Assembly (NCBI GenBank): GCA_009760885.1
Contig: CM019718.1
Span: 32,372,030-32,436,029, forward strand
Reading direction: 5' to 3'
From: Achatina immaculata
Taxonomy: Eukaryota > Mollusca > Gastropoda > Stylommatophora > Achatinidae
DNA length: 64,000 bases
Within the stretch, counting starts at the first letter, position 1. Each line of letters opens with the position of its first letter. Shown piece after piece: positions 1 to 11,527 of the stretch. The notes under the pieces are model-generated. The model saw only the letters and a program-made list of their open reading frames with translations. It did not search any database and was not told the origin of the DNA. The translations under genes and the position numbers were made by a program.

Positions 1-1467
1 AACCCTGGCGTGGGTTGCTGGCTGCCAGATCGGGCGGGGTCTCGTAAGAAACGTATATCCAAGTGTACACTGCATCCAAGTGTACATTGCAACTTGATGT
101 ACTACGACTTGCAGGTCTCTGTGCTTATAGTCGGACTCGCGAAGACTAACGTCAGCTACAGATTTTTTTTTACAGATGGATAGATCAAAGCGTTCCGGAC
201 CTGGATGAAAATCCACTGCTTGTGTGCTGGGAAGTGAGCTGGACTATCCGCTCCTTTACCCCCTTCGCTTGCTTAGCCGTGAAATCTAAAGGGAGACAAG
301 CGCTAGACACTTCTATCACGCCGTGGGGGGAGGAGTTTGGGACATGTTAGTGTCCTTTCTGTCCTTGACCTCCATGGTGCTAATATCCCATACTTTATTT
401 GACCTGTATGTTGCTGTTATCCATACTTTCCTTGACCTTACATCGTACTAGAAGATGAAGTGGTCACCATCATGACTGGCTGCCTTGACATCTCCGGAAC
501 TAAAAGGACTAGCGTACACATGTCTGTACTGGGAGACTGGGGCCCCTCCAGCTAGACCATGGGCCTCTTTTTGAGAGACTGGCCCAATGTTATCTTCTAT
601 CTTCGCGTGAATGTAAAACTAAAACACAATAAATAGTTCCAAGGAGAACTGTCCTATGGCCTATATGTTGCTCTACAGTCGGTATCAAGCTGTGGGATTA
701 ATGCGCACTTGATGATTATAATCTGCGACAGAGATAAATGTGCGCTTGTGGATTACTTCTTGCTTGTGCAATACGGCAACAACTTCACCCAGTAGCTAGA
801 GGGTAGCTGAGATTCGAGCAATGGAAAAAAAGTTAGCTATGCCTGAAGGAGAACTTGAAAGGGAATAAAGTCACAAAGAGACAACACAGATATCTGCTGG
901 CTAGCATGGGCCAGGTGTGCCCTGATAACGTAGGTCATGCTGGTCATCGCTTTACAGGAAGTGTCTGTGGCATAAGATGAGAATGATCGGCACGTGACAA
1001 GATACGTCTGTTGGGCTTCCGGAAGTGTTTCAGCTAAAACAGGGGCTGAGCTGGCCCACGTTGGGGCACACACACACAGTCACAGAAGAAGTAGGTCACA
1101 TTATGTCAATTTCTACTGCGCATATGCCGTTATCGCCTGGTGTAGCGGTCTGTTTCTATGCGGGTTTGATTTCGCGCCAAATCTCTTTTCTCTGCGGGGG
1201 GGGGGGGGGTGCGCGGGATTGGATGGGGGAGTGACGGAACGGGTATGGGCATGCAGAGGGCTTTTATGTACATGTTACATACAGCAACGGTTCCCAAACT
1301 TTTTGAAATTGCAGGCCCCAGAAGCCAGTGATAATTTTGTTTCATTTCGGCTCCACGACCATGTCACGTGATGATACTTAACGCTTTACTCCCAGACCGT
1401 AGACTAAAACTTAGACGTACGGGTACATTTCCCTTTTCCGTGACATTAAGACATACTGGGGAGTACG
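1..1467. other. Non-coding stretch with traces of old repeats
   Basis: I see no gene here; reading frames are short and unrelated to anything I recognise. A segment at about 345-500 resembles the tail of the SINE family seen intact at 8228-8465 (a shared order of 'catactttccttgacc', 'gtcaccatcatgactggctgcc'), so it is probably a decayed copy. There is a short CA run near 1070, a 14-G run at 1196-1209, and a segment from 1287 reading 'ggttcccaaactttttg' that looks like the end of a hAT-type element. All of these are weak similarities judged by eye. Confidence 0.4.
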
Positions 1468-1696
1468 GTGTTAGGCTCGTATTTTCCATGATCTTCAGCA
1501 CATGAAAGTGTGATGTGGTCTGTATCACGCCTGGCTGCTTTACCTTCCCAGATTTCTCTGGTACCCATTTTTAGAGGCCGGGTGAACCCGGGGACCTTGT
1601 TCGGTGTGTACCAGAAAAAAATCCCACTGCTGGGACTGAACCCCGTACCACCGGATTAGCAAACTGAGTACCTAACCACTCGGCTACCAGGCTGCC
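1468..1696 (-). mobile_element. tRNA-derived SINE
   Basis: On the minus strand, starting at 1696, the sequence begins with a tRNA-like head. A box-A-like TAGCCGAGTGGTTAGG is followed about 40 bases later by a box-B-like GGTTCAGTCCCAGC, the two internal RNA polymerase III promoter elements. The body that follows shares the 'aaatgggtacc' core and the 'gtgatacagaccacatca'-type tail with copies at 8228-8465 and 49633-49840. The head differs from those copies, so related SINEs with different tRNA-like heads share one body here. No clear target duplication was found. Confidence 0.65.
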
Positions 1697-1734
1697 AAAA
1701 ACTTAAACGTACACCAACAACAGGAACATCAGGC

Positions 1735-2916
1735 CACTGTCTTCTTTGATCACTGTCTTCTTTGATCACTGTCTTCTTTGATCACTGTCTTCTCTGATCA
1801 CTGTCTTCTTTGATCACTGTCTTCTCTGATCACTGTCTTCTCTGATCACTGTCTTCTTTGATCACTGTCTTCTCTGATCACTGTCTTCTCTGATCACTGT
1901 CTTCTTTGATCACTGTCTTCTCTGATCACTGTCTTCTCTGATCACTGTCTTCTTTGATCACTGTCTTCTCTGATCACTGTCTTCTCTGACCACTGTCTTC
2001 TCTGATCACTGTCTTCTCTGATCATTGTCTTCTCTGACCACTGTCTTCTCTGATCACTGTCTTCTCTGATCACTGTCTTCTTTGACCACTGTCTTCTCTG
2101 ATCACTGTCTTCTTTGACCATTGTCTTCTCTGATCATTGTCTTCTCTGACCACTGTCTTCTCTGATCACTGTCTTCTCTGATCACTGTCTTCTCTGAACA
2201 CTGTCTTCTCTGATCACTGTCTTCTCTGATCATTGTCTTCTCTTACCACTGTCTTCTATGATCACTGTCTTCTTTGATCACTGTCTTCTCTGATCACTGT
2301 CTTCTTTGACCACTGTCTTCTCTGACCAGTCTGTTCAGACCACTGTCTGTTCTGACCACTGTTTTCTCTGACCACTGTCTGTTCTGACCACTGTCTGTTC
2401 TGACCACTGTTTTCTCTGACCACTGTCTGTTCTGACCATTGTCTTCTCTGACCACTGTCTGTTCTGACCACTGTCTGTTCTGACCACTATCTGTTCTGAC
2501 CACTGTTTTCTCTGACCACTGTCTTCTCTGACCACTGTCTTCTCTGACCACTGTCTTCTCTGACCACTGTCTGTTCTGACCACTGTCTTCTTTTACCACT
2601 GTCTGTTCTGACCATTGTCTTCTCTGACCACTGTCTGTTCTGACCACTGTCTGTTCTGACCACTATCTGTTCTGACCACTGTCTTCTCTGACCACTGTCT
2701 TCTCTGACCACTGTCTTCTCTGACCACTGTCTGTTCTGACCACTGTCTTCTCTGACCACTGTCTTCTCTGACCACTGTCTTCTCTGACCACTGTCTGTTC
2801 TGACCACTGTCTTCCCTGACCACTGTCTTCTCTGACCACTGTCTGTTCTGACCACTGTCTGTTCTGACCACTGTCTGTTCTGACCACTGTCTTCTCTGTC
2901 CACTGTCTTCCCTGGA
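1735..2916. repeat. 16-bp minisatellite, about 74 units
   Basis: The unit is CACTGTCTTCTTTGAT and its variants. The left half (to about 2330) is mostly units ending TTTGAT or CTCTGAT, so TGATCA recurs every 16 bp. The right half is units ending CTCTGAC mixed with CACTGTCTGTTCTGAC. The reverse-strand frames read as repeats of VVREDSGQNRQW. Since 16 is not a multiple of three, all three frames cycle through the same peptides, which argues against a protein role. Confidence 0.97.
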
Positions 2917-3030
2917 CATCCTCTGTGTACTTCGATGTTGCCTCATATCACTACAATGATTTCATCAGCCATGTATTACTCTTCTTCTGTATATAGAAAA
3001 AAAAATCTTCAGACATTTTCTAATATTCTA

Positions 3031-4142
3031 CTTAATCTAGAATGGCTACGCCCTAATCTAGAATGACTACGCCTTAATCTACACTGACTACGCCTTAATC
3101 TAGATTGGCTACGTCCTAACCTAGACTTACTACGCCTTAATCTAGACTACGTCCTAATATAGACTGACTACGCCTTAATCTAGACTGTAATCTAGACTGA
3201 CTACGCCTTAATCTAGAATGACTACGCCTTAATCTACACTGACTACGCCTTAATCTACACTGACTACGCCTTAATCTACACTGACTACGCCTTAATCTAG
3301 ACTGACTACGCCTTAATCTACACTGACTACGCCTTATTCTAGACTGACTACGCCTTAATGTAGACTGACTACGCCTTAATGTAGACTGACTACGCCTTAA
3401 TCTACACTGACTACGCCTTAATCTACACTGACTACGCCTTAATCTACACTGACTACGCCTTAATCTAGACTGACTACGCCTTAATCTAGTCTGACTACGC
3501 CTTAATCTAGACTGACTATGCCTTAATCTACACTGACTACGCCTTATTCTAGACTGACTACGCCTTATTCTAGACTGACTACGCCTTATTCTAGACTGAC
3601 TACGCCTTAATCTACACTGACTACGCCTTATTCTAGACTGACTACGCCTTAATCTACACTGACTACGCCTTAATCTACACTGACTACGCCTTAATCTACA
3701 CTGACTACGCCTTAATCTACACTGACTACGCCTTAATCTAGACTGACTACGCCTTAATCTAGTCTGACTACGCCTTAATCTAGACTGACTATGCCTTAAT
3801 CTACACTGACTACGCCTTATTCTAGACTGACTACGCCTTATTCTAGACTGACTACGCCTTATTCTAGACTGACTACGCCTTAATCTACACTGACTACGCC
3901 TTATTCTAGACTGACTACGCCTTAATCTACACTGACTACGCCTTAATCTACACTGACTACGCCTTAATGTAGACTGACTACGCCTTAATCTACACTGACT
4001 ACGCCTTAATCGACACTGACTACGCCTTAATCTACACTGACTACGCCTTAATCTACACTGACTACGCCTTAATCTAGACTGACTACGCCTTATTCTAGAC
4101 TGACTACGCCTTATTCTAGACTGACTACGCCTTAATGTAGAC
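3031..4142. repeat. 21-bp minisatellite, about 53 units
   Basis: The unit begins TAATCTAGACTGACTACGCC. Variants differ at the CTAGAC/CTACAC/GTAGAC/TTCTAGAC positions. A rare ACTATGCC variant occurs at 3518 and again at 3791, 273 bp (13 units) apart, with the same order of variants around each, showing a block duplication inside the array. Units include the XbaI-like TCTAGA core in many copies. No open frame of note runs through it. Confidence 0.97.
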
Positions 4143-4251
4143 CAGGTAAACAGACTCTGTTGAGCCGTCGTGAACCTCCTTTGAACCTCGTCTCCTAACT
4201 TTCTTCTGTGTTGGGTGGGGGTGGATCGTGATCGTGCAAAACGTCACTGAA

Positions 4252-4604
4252 GTTGCTGTTATTCTGTTCCTCCTAGAGCTGCTGTTATTCTGTTCCTCTT
4301 TGAGTTGCTGTTCGTTCTGTTCCTCCTTGAGTTGCTGTTGTTCTGTCTCTCCTTGAGTTCCTGTTCGTTCTGTCCTTCCTTGAGTTGCTGTTGTCCTGTC
4401 ACTCCTTGATTTGGTGTTCTGACCCTCTTTGAGTTGCTGTTGTTCTGACCCTCCTTGAGTTGCTGTTGTCCTGTCACTCCTTGATTTGGTGTTCTGACCC
4501 TCCTTGAGTTGCTGTTGTCCTGTCACTCCTTGATTTGGTGTTCTGACCCTCCTTGAGTTGCTGTTGTCCTGTCACTCCTTGATTTGGTGTTCTGTCCCTC
4601 CTTG
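4252..4604. repeat. 24/25-bp minisatellite, paired into about 49-bp units
   Basis: Units are built on CTCCTTGAGTTGCTGTTGT. In the right half they alternate with a diverged CACTCCTTGATTTGGTGTTC unit, giving a repeat of about 49 bp (for example 4451 to 4500). The left part is more diverged. Reverse-strand frames give glutamine-rich peptides (QQQLKEGQN), which I take as by-products. Confidence 0.92.
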
Positions 4605-4668
4605 TAACTGTCAACTCGGAGTTTGTTTTTGTTTTTTGGTAGATGATGCTACAACACAAGCTGAAATT

Positions 4669-4815
4669 ACAACAAACTACTTACATCACACCATCCTGAG
4701 AAAGTACAACAAACTACTTACATCACACCATCCTGAGAAAGTACAACAAACTACTTACATGATAACATCGTCAGAAAGTACAACAAACTATTTACACCAC
4801 AACATACTTTCTCCT
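4669..4815. repeat. 37-bp minisatellite, 4 units
   Basis: Units begin ACAACAAACTACTTACATCA at 4669 and 4706, with two more diverged units after that. The array follows closely on the 24/25-bp array but has no obvious sequence relation to it. Confidence 0.9.
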
Positions 4816-4931
4816 GACAGCTGAATACACGATGGAAAGTGAGTTATAGTTTTTGTTTGTTTGTTTCTCGAGCAAGACTTCAGTGTCTACACAAGGTTAT
4901 GTCGAAGTTAACCAATTCCCCGGCAGGCCCC

Positions 4932-5282
4932 GGGGGGGGGGGGGGGGGGGGGGAAGTGTGTGTGTGCGAACCCGCGGCTTTCAGCAGCACCTACATTTTT
5001 GTCCATGTGACCCACGGTCTGGGTACCTCTACAGAAAAGTTGTTGGGGTTTGGAAGTTAAAAAATGTAGCCCAGCATTGAATTGTGATTGAAATGTGATA
5101 GCAAACACCCGGACAACATTTGCTGGGTAGATATAACTAAGTCTATCTCCACTTCTCAGACCGCTAGACCAGCCCGGCTGTTATTAATGTAAGCGGCGGT
5201 TACTCTTTGTCGCGTAGATCGCGCAGAAGGAAGGGGGTTGGGGTGGGCGGGGGGGGGGGGGTTGTGGGGAGGGTGGAAGTCG
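4932..5282. other. Spacer with two homopolymer G tracts
   Basis: A run of 22 G lies at 4932-4953 and a run of about 14 G at 5248-5261, with G-rich surroundings that could fold into quadruplexes. Otherwise nothing is recognised. The small frames across it are forced by the poly-G (poly-Gly or poly-Pro). Confidence 0.8.
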
Positions 5283-5612
5283 CTGTCTGACTAGGCAACC
5301 AGCGACCCATAGCTGATATGCCAGCCTCAGGGTTAGTGAACCATAACTGATCAAGACCCTGTTTCACTTCTCCGTTGGCAACTCCAGTAACAGCCCCAGC
5401 CAGCCTGGCTAACAGAGGCAGGGATCGCCATAGTCCCCATGGTGGTGGAGTCTGCTAAAGAAGTATTCCACACCCCTTGCTTTTTAGCTGTACTCCGGGA
5501 CCGAAAAAATAGCCGCCATAACCCGCTCCCACGCCGATACGATGCTGTGCCACAATATCTTCACAGCATCGGCTGCAAAGAACACCAGCTCGCAGTTGCA
5601 GGGAGATAACAC
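5283..5612 (-). mobile_element. Dispersed repeat DR1, copy 1
   Basis: On the minus strand from 5612, this matches the segments at 9415-9700 and 17815-18030 in opposite orientation. Shared landmarks are GAGCTGGTGTTCTTTGCAGC, a hairpin CGATGCTGTG...CACAGCATCG, CTAAAAAGCA, the 'ctccaccaccatggggac' block and 'ccatagctgat'. It has no coding capacity that I can see. The hairpin arms are perfect in this copy. It could be a non-autonomous retroposon or DNA transposon remnant, as the true ends are not resolved. Confidence 0.75.
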
Positions 5613-5640
5613 AAGACAAGACAAGTGTAAGCAGTGATAA

Positions 5641-6080
5641 GACTGAAACCATTAAACTCAGCCCTGGGTAAGACTGAATGTAATAAGCCTAGCCGTGGGT
5701 AAGACAGAATGTAATAAGTCCAGCCGTGGGTAAGACAGAATGTAATAAGCCTAGCCGTGGGTAAGACAGAATGTAATAAGCCTAGCCGTGGGTAAGACAG
5801 AATGTAATTTTTAAAAACCCACTAGTGGGTAAGACTGAAGGTATTTAAAAAAAACCCACCAATGAGTAAGACTGAATGTAATTAAAAAATCCACCAGTGG
5901 GTAAGTCTGAAAGCAATTTTTAAAACCCGCCAGTGAGTAAGACTGAATATACTTTTGAAAACTCACTAATGGGTAAGATTGAAGGTAATTAAAAAACCCA
6001 CTATTGAGTAAGACTGAATGTAATTTTTAAAAGCCCACCAGTGAGTAAGACTGAATGTAATTTTTAAAAACCCACCAGAC
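5641..6080. repeat. 31- to 38-bp degenerate minisatellite
   Basis: The left part (to about 5810) repeats a 31-bp unit starting GTAAGACAGAATGTAATAAG. The right part repeats a longer, more diverged unit that keeps GTAAGACTGAATGTAAT but then runs into TTTTTAAAAACCCACCAGTG. The two halves share the same start, so the longer unit looks like a derived form of the shorter. Confidence 0.85.
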
Positions 6081-6091
6081 TGAAGGCATAA

Positions 6092-6216
6092 ACCCAGAAT
6101 CTTGTACCAGGACAGTCTGGTTACCAGAATTTTGTACCAGGACAGTCTGGTTACCAGAATCTTGTACCAGGACAGTCTTGTTACCAGAATCTTGTACCAG
6201 GACAGTCTTGTTACCA
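6092..6216. repeat. 30-bp minisatellite, 4 units
   Basis: Four tandem units begin CCAGAATCTTGTACCAGGAC, differing by a few substitutions (TCTGG/TCTTG). The array lies immediately after the 31/38-bp array. Confidence 0.93.
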
Positions 6217-6340
6217 GAATGACTACTTGAATGTTGGATGCTGTCTTAACAAACATTGGTTAATGATAGTGCTTGTATATATTATAGATATCTTTGATGA
6301 GCAGACGTGTGTAACCAGCTTCTTTAAGATAATAAGAAAA

Positions 6341-6520
6341 TAAGTCAATGTTTGTGTAAGTTTGTATGCCTTTTGATAAGTTGATCTTTGTGCATGTTTG
6401 TATGCCTTTTCATAAGTTGATGTTTGTGTATGTTTGTATGCGATAAGCCGATGTTTGTAAAATGTTTGTATGCCTTTTGATAAGCCGATGTTTGTGTATG
6501 TCTGTATGCCTTTTAATAAG
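6341..6520. repeat. About 36-bp degenerate minisatellite, 5 units
   Basis: Units run around GTTTGTATGCCTTTTGATAA with the partner segment GATGTTTGTGTAT. One unit has lost part of the CCTTTT segment. From 6521 to 6845 no gene or repeat is recognised. Confidence 0.85.
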
Positions 6521-6845
6521 GCAAGAAAAGGTAGGACTTAAGCTGAACGAGACCAGATGTGGTCAAGGACTCACAACTACCTGACTAGGTCAGGATCAGA
6601 GAGCTGTGGTCGAGAGCAAGATCTTACTCTACCTGGAAGTTTGTGCCCCTGGACCAGGTACCTGTCTGGTCGACATTGCAGCAGCAAAGTAAAGCCGTTC
6701 TAAAGATACACCGAGCAGTCGATATGCCGGGCCGCAGAGCCCACATAACAGCCCACGGAAGTCAGGGCTCTCTTTTTAGAGCGAACGTCTAGTAAGTCAA
6801 AGTCAAGATCTAAGAACGGAGGAAAAAATTGAACAAATCAACACA

Positions 6846-7262
6846 CATGTTCCTAGGGAAGATTACAAGACGAGAAACATGCTCCAGGGAAGATTACAAG
6901 ACGAGACACATGTTCTAGGGAAGATTACAAGACGAGAAACGTGTTCTAGGTAAGATTACAAGACGAGAAACATTTTCCATGGAAGATTACAAGACGAGAC
7001 ACATGTTCTATGCAAGATTACAAGAAGAGACACGAGTCGACAATATGTTCTAAGAAAGATTACAAAACGAGACACATGTTCTAGGGAAGATTATAAGACG
7101 AGACACATGTTCTGGGGAAGATTACAAGACGAGACACATGTTCTGGGGAAGATTACAAGATGAGACACGAGTCAACAATATGTTCTAAGGAAGATTACAA
7201 GACGAGACACGAGTCAACAGATATTGTTCTAACGAGACACGAGTCAACAGATATGTTCTAAC
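6846..7262. repeat. 31-bp minisatellite, about 13 units
   Basis: Units begin GAAGATTACAAGACGAGACA with ATGTTCTAGG following. A variant with an inserted 'gagtcaacaatatgttcta' appears near 7030 and 7160, and shortened forms of it run to about 7310, so the right edge is a decayed or compound version. Confidence 0.92.
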
Positions 7263-7310
7263 GAGACACGCGTCAACAAGACGTTCCGATGAAGATTACG
7301 CGAGGAGAAC

Positions 7311-8227
7311 TGAGAAGAATATTACGAGCACGTTCATTGGGCACACGAGGTTAATTCAGGTTGGCCCACGCCTCTCCAAAGAAACATACCCTCACATCCT
7401 TACGTAAGACCCCCAATCTATAGATCAGTGCAGAATGCGCCCCCCTCGCCTTGTGTTCCAGCAAAGTGGGGCGGTGATTGACATGCCCTATATCTTCCAG
7501 CCTTGAAACAGAACACTAAAAAGGAATACGCAAGCGCCTATTTTTAAACCTTACGTAATTCCGTAAGCCACGCGCGGCGGGCCCACAACAACACCTGTGG
7601 GGGAGACTGGGGGTACATGGTCCCACACCCACTTAGATAGCTAGACAAAACAAACCAACTCGCCTGAGATCAGTCACGATTGTACGGTTTCGTAAGCTCT
7701 TCGCCAAGGGTTCTCAAACTAGCAAATAGGGCGAGAAACACGAAAAATTAGAACTTTATTTTCATGAAATCTTATCTCAGATTTTTCTGTCTCTGAAATA
7801 TTGAATGTGGACAACAAGATAATGTGTTGCCTCTAATCTTCAGCAACAGTAAACTTCAGGAAAGTCCACTATCTAAAATGTTGTCATTAAAAATGATGGT
7901 CACAGCTGTATGTGGAAATCACGTGGCGGGCGACATCTAAATCAAATAGTTTTTGTCAGCTTACATAAAAATGAGAAAAGGTGATACTTAAGAAGTAAAG
8001 GTGAATTTGTGTTATCATTACAAGTGTTCTCAAACGTTTTTTCGTGCTTTTAAGCATATTTGTGTTAAATTCAAATAAGTTACATTTTCATACTGACATA
8101 GCAGGCCACAAGATGGACATCCCTGAACTAGATTCGCCACTGATTACCTACGGCGAATTATTCGTGAAGTGCGGAAACTGGTTTAATTATCTGGTTCCTT
8201 ATTAACCATACAGATAGAGGTAACCCC
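7311..8227. other. Non-coding stretch, possible hAT remnant
   Basis: No gene is seen. Two similar segments, 'caagggttctcaaact' at 7705 and 'caagtgttctcaaacg' at 8021, resemble hAT-type transposon termini. They lie in the same rather than inverted orientation, so no complete element can be claimed. Confidence 0.35.
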
Positions 8228-8465
8228 GACATGTCTTAGAGGCACAAAAGGGATGTGGTGTTAGTGCCCATATTTTTCTTGACCTGTCAGCACACTAGAG
8301 GGTGATATGGTCAGTATCACGCCCAGCCGCCTTTCCTTCCCCAACCCCAGATGAAACCAGGTACCCATTTCTACAGCCTGGGTGACTGGGGCGAATCCGG
8401 CCGGTTTCGAACCCCCGACCTTCGCCATGAGATAACAGTGCACTAACCACTTCGCTACTCAGACG
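8228..8465 (-). mobile_element. tRNA-derived SINE
   Basis: Reading the minus strand from 8465, box-A-like TAGCGAAGTGGTTAGTG is followed by box-B-like GGGGGTTCGAAACC, then a body with 'aatgggtacctgg' and the tail 'gatactgaccatatcaccct'. It is close to the split copy at 49633-51320, with most of the body matching base for base. The internal pol III promoter and lack of coding capacity identify a tRNA-derived SINE that would depend on a LINE for movement. The tail ends near 8228. Confidence 0.8.
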
Positions 8466-9414
8466 CTAGTATTAATTATGCTCATTTAATAAATGACAGA
8501 CGCCCAGTACATTACAAAGTTGGTTACTTTTGTGTGCACAGTTTTGCTTTCAGACAAAGTTTTAAAACGTTCTCAGATAAGGTTCCCTTAAGATCTTGTA
8601 TGTGACCTGTAAACTTGTAACAGATGTCATCCTTTTAGCAGCCCCGGGATACTCTCCAACCCGATAGATGCCGGGAGATTTGGAAGGCCATAGAAAGTTG
8701 TGAGGCTAAGAAGGGAAGAGCAGAGCAGGACAGCTTCGGGCCTGGGCTGTTGGGCAGGTTGAAAGAAGCACTGGAAACAGGTAGCTGTTGTGTAAGGGCG
8801 AAAAGACTGTAAGTTCAGGCCATCTTAGTGTTGTCCCGGACTGCAGAGTCCTGGAGTGCTGCCACCAGAAGATTTCTAGAAACTAGCACATTTCTAATCG
8901 GTCAAGGTTTGTCCCCTGATATAGTTGACAGACATTTACTGTGACAAGCCCAAAATCTGTGGACACCCGACTCTTCAAAGTCATGGTCGCGTGAACGCTG
9001 ACGATTTGATATTTATGATTCATGTTTCTGTGAACATTCTCTCTCTCTCTCTCTCTTTCTCTCTCACTCTCTCTCTCTCTCTCTCCTCTCTTTTTCGTCA
9101 GTTATTCTGGCCCAAGTTTTATAACAAACATCCCTGTCTTCTTGTTTCGACAAGACATCTGTTTCTGTTTCATCTCACACACACACACACGTTACGACGA
9201 TGTAGAATAAGACACACAGACGGTATTCGGAGTTGTTATTCGGTAGGCAGGCATTGTCTATACACACATACCTGGAGCACGTGATCGCCAGCCCCCCCCC
9301 CTCCAAATGTTACGGCACAACCGTCAACTAACCTAACCAGCACAGAGGCGGCCGTCCTTCGGTGAGCAAAGCCAAATAGTTTGACCTTTAATCAGGTACT
9401 TGAACGAACTCCCT
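8466..9414. other. Non-coding stretch with CT and CA microsatellites
   Basis: An interrupted (CT)n run lies at about 9039-9089, a (CA)n run near 9177-9192 and a C9-10 run near 9292. No gene is recognised. The frame at 8925-9284 is produced by the CT run. Confidence 0.6.
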
Positions 9415-9700
9415 GTAACTGCGAGCTGTTGTTCTTTGCAGCCGATGCTGTAGAGATGTTGAGGCCCAACATCGTATCGGCGTGGGAGCGGGTTATGGCG
9501 GCTACTTTTTCAATCCCAGAGTACAGCTAAAAAGCAGGGGGTGTGTAATGCTTCTTTAGCAGGCTCCACCACCATGGGGACTATGGCGATCCCTGCCCCC
9601 GTTTGCCAGGCTAGTCCTGTTGCTGGGGGTACAACGGAGAGTTGGGACAGGGTCTTGGTCAGCTAAAGGTCGCTAACCCTGACGCTGACATATCCTATAG
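9415..9700 (+). mobile_element. Dispersed repeat DR1, copy 2
   Basis: This shares with copy 1 (reverse-complemented) the GCAGCCGATGCTGTAGAGATG start, CTAAAAAGCAGG, and the 'ccaccaccatggggactatgg' block. It extends to the 'cagggtcttggtcagct' segment that borders the 30-bp satellite in the 14.4-15.2 kb copy. The hairpin is partly decayed here (AACATCG instead of CACAGCATCG). Confidence 0.75.
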
Positions 9701-9823
9701 CGTCGTCACCCCCTTAACCAGGTTAGAATTAGGGATCTAAGCGCGCGAATTAGGACATGGAGTAGTTCGGTCAGTGGAGGTAGTCAGGCGGTTTTAAGCC
9801 CTCCTTATCTCTTTTCGAATGTG

Positions 9824-10085
9824 ACTGGAAATATCTGAGGCAGACTGGAAATATCTGAGGCAGACTGGAAATATCTGAGGCAGTCTGGAAATATCTGAGG
9901 CAGGCTGGAAATATCTGAGGCAGACTGGAAATATCTGAGGCAGACTGGAAATATCTGAGGCAGACTGGAAATATCTGAGGCAGAAAGGAAATATCTGAGG
10001 CAGTCTGGAAATATCTGAGGCAGAAATATCTGAGGCAGACTGGAAATATCTGAGGCAGACTGGAAATATCTGAGACAGTCTGCTC
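9824..10085. repeat. 20-bp minisatellite, about 13 units
   Basis: The unit is ACTGGAAATATCTGAGGCAG. Near 10021 one unit is shortened (the CTGG is missing), shifting the phase. The array is homogeneous, with only a few substitutions. Confidence 0.96.
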
Positions 10086-11344
10086 CAAGTTATTTAAATT
10101 AGTTTAAGAAGAAAGTTCTGTTGTAAGCAGATGGTGAGATTGACTGACATCAGGTGATGTCTAGTCCACCTCCTCCGAGTGCCCTAGATTGCTCTTTTGA
10201 CCTTAATATAACGGCAGTAACAGGATTTCTACAGCCTGCTCTACAAATGATGTTTTTGGTCTAGGACTACAGTTTTGAAGACACTCTGAACTAATCCCTG
10301 ACTCCGTGGACTAGTACTGTGCTTTGGAATGCCAGAGAGTTGGCAGGAAAGAACTCCAGTCACCATAGGATTCGTCTCTCCCGTATTTTTTTTTCCCTTG
10401 AGGTAAGTTTACTTCCCGCAATTGTCACTCTCCACAAAGAATCATCATCATGTGACACCTTACTGACAGACGTGGGCGATTACGCTTATCTTTTTTCTGT
10501 TTCTGTTCTAACGCGGTGTCTTTTTCTTTTCCTGTGCCACTTGGTCAGCCGATCCTGGTACTTCGTTTATGTCCTTCTTGCTTTATTTTCACATTCTCCC
10601 TGTCCTCCTCCCTCGAGATGCTTCTGGTAAGAGAAGCAAGAAATGCAAGCTCTAAAACTGCTGACGGCATTTTACTTCTTCTCCGTACACAAACTACGAC
10701 CCGCGGGTCAGGACGGCCCTCCGCTTCATTTACACGGCCTGTCACTGATCTATCAATACTAAAACAATAAATCTGCTTATAAGCTCAACAAACCGGATAT
10801 ACAACACATCTTCACAGTCTGATGTGTCTGGCGAGCACGGGCAGTTAAATTTAGTGCAAGTTTTTAATAGTACTGTAAACATTATAAACTTTACCGCATA
10901 TTTTCGAGTCGCGGAAACTGACATATCTATTTTTCCGGGCGCTGCGAAATAAGCTTCCGGATTTCACAATACCAAAAAATTGTCGTCTTTCGACTTCTTT
11001 CCACTTTCGAGTTTTGTTTAGTCCAGAGATGTAAAAGACGCAAAGTTATTGCAAAAGGAATGAACTATTCTTCTTCTTCTTCTTCTTCTTTTGCATTCAC
11101 CCTCAGAAGGGCCTTGGTTTGCATGACTCATCGCAAACTCATAGTCTTTGCGTGACTCATCATGTTTACAGCTAGGCCGTGATGTCTGCGCCTTTCGACC
11201 CGACACATCTGTCTTCGACATGAAAGCCAAAGCATGAGAACTCTGGAAACCTAAAAGCTACTGCCATTTCCAAGTACAGCAAAGAAAGTCAGGCAGTATT
11301 ACTGTCTCGTAAACAGACAAGTAACTTTGGACGAAAAAACGTTT
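10086..11344. other. Non-coding stretch
   Basis: No gene is recognised. A (TTC)n run of about 7 units lies at 11070-11091. The small frames (10319-10630, 10516-10770, 10742-10924) lack any motif I know. Confidence 0.5.
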
Positions 11345-11527
11345 ACACAAAAGTCTTATACTTGAAAACTTTATACATGAAAACGGTATAGATGAAAGCG
11401 TATACATGAAAAAATTTACACATGAAAACTTTATACATGAAAGCTTTATATATGGAAACATACACGAAAGTGTTATGTGCTGGACACCTTATACGGGAAA
11501 GTGAAAACTTATACAAGAAAGCGTTTA
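11345..11527. repeat. Degenerate 15-18-bp minisatellite, left part
   Basis: Loose repeats of TATACATGAAAACTTTA run up to the left end of the mariner. The same kind of unit (TACGTGAAAACTTTATG) resumes directly after its right end and runs to about 12885. The mariner therefore landed inside this array, and the two flanks are one older repeat. Confidence 0.85.

Noticed and set aside
994..1371. A 125-codon plus frame as a gene
   Set aside because: It crosses a G14 run that yields poly-Gly, has no recognisable domain, and ends in a region resembling a transposon terminus.
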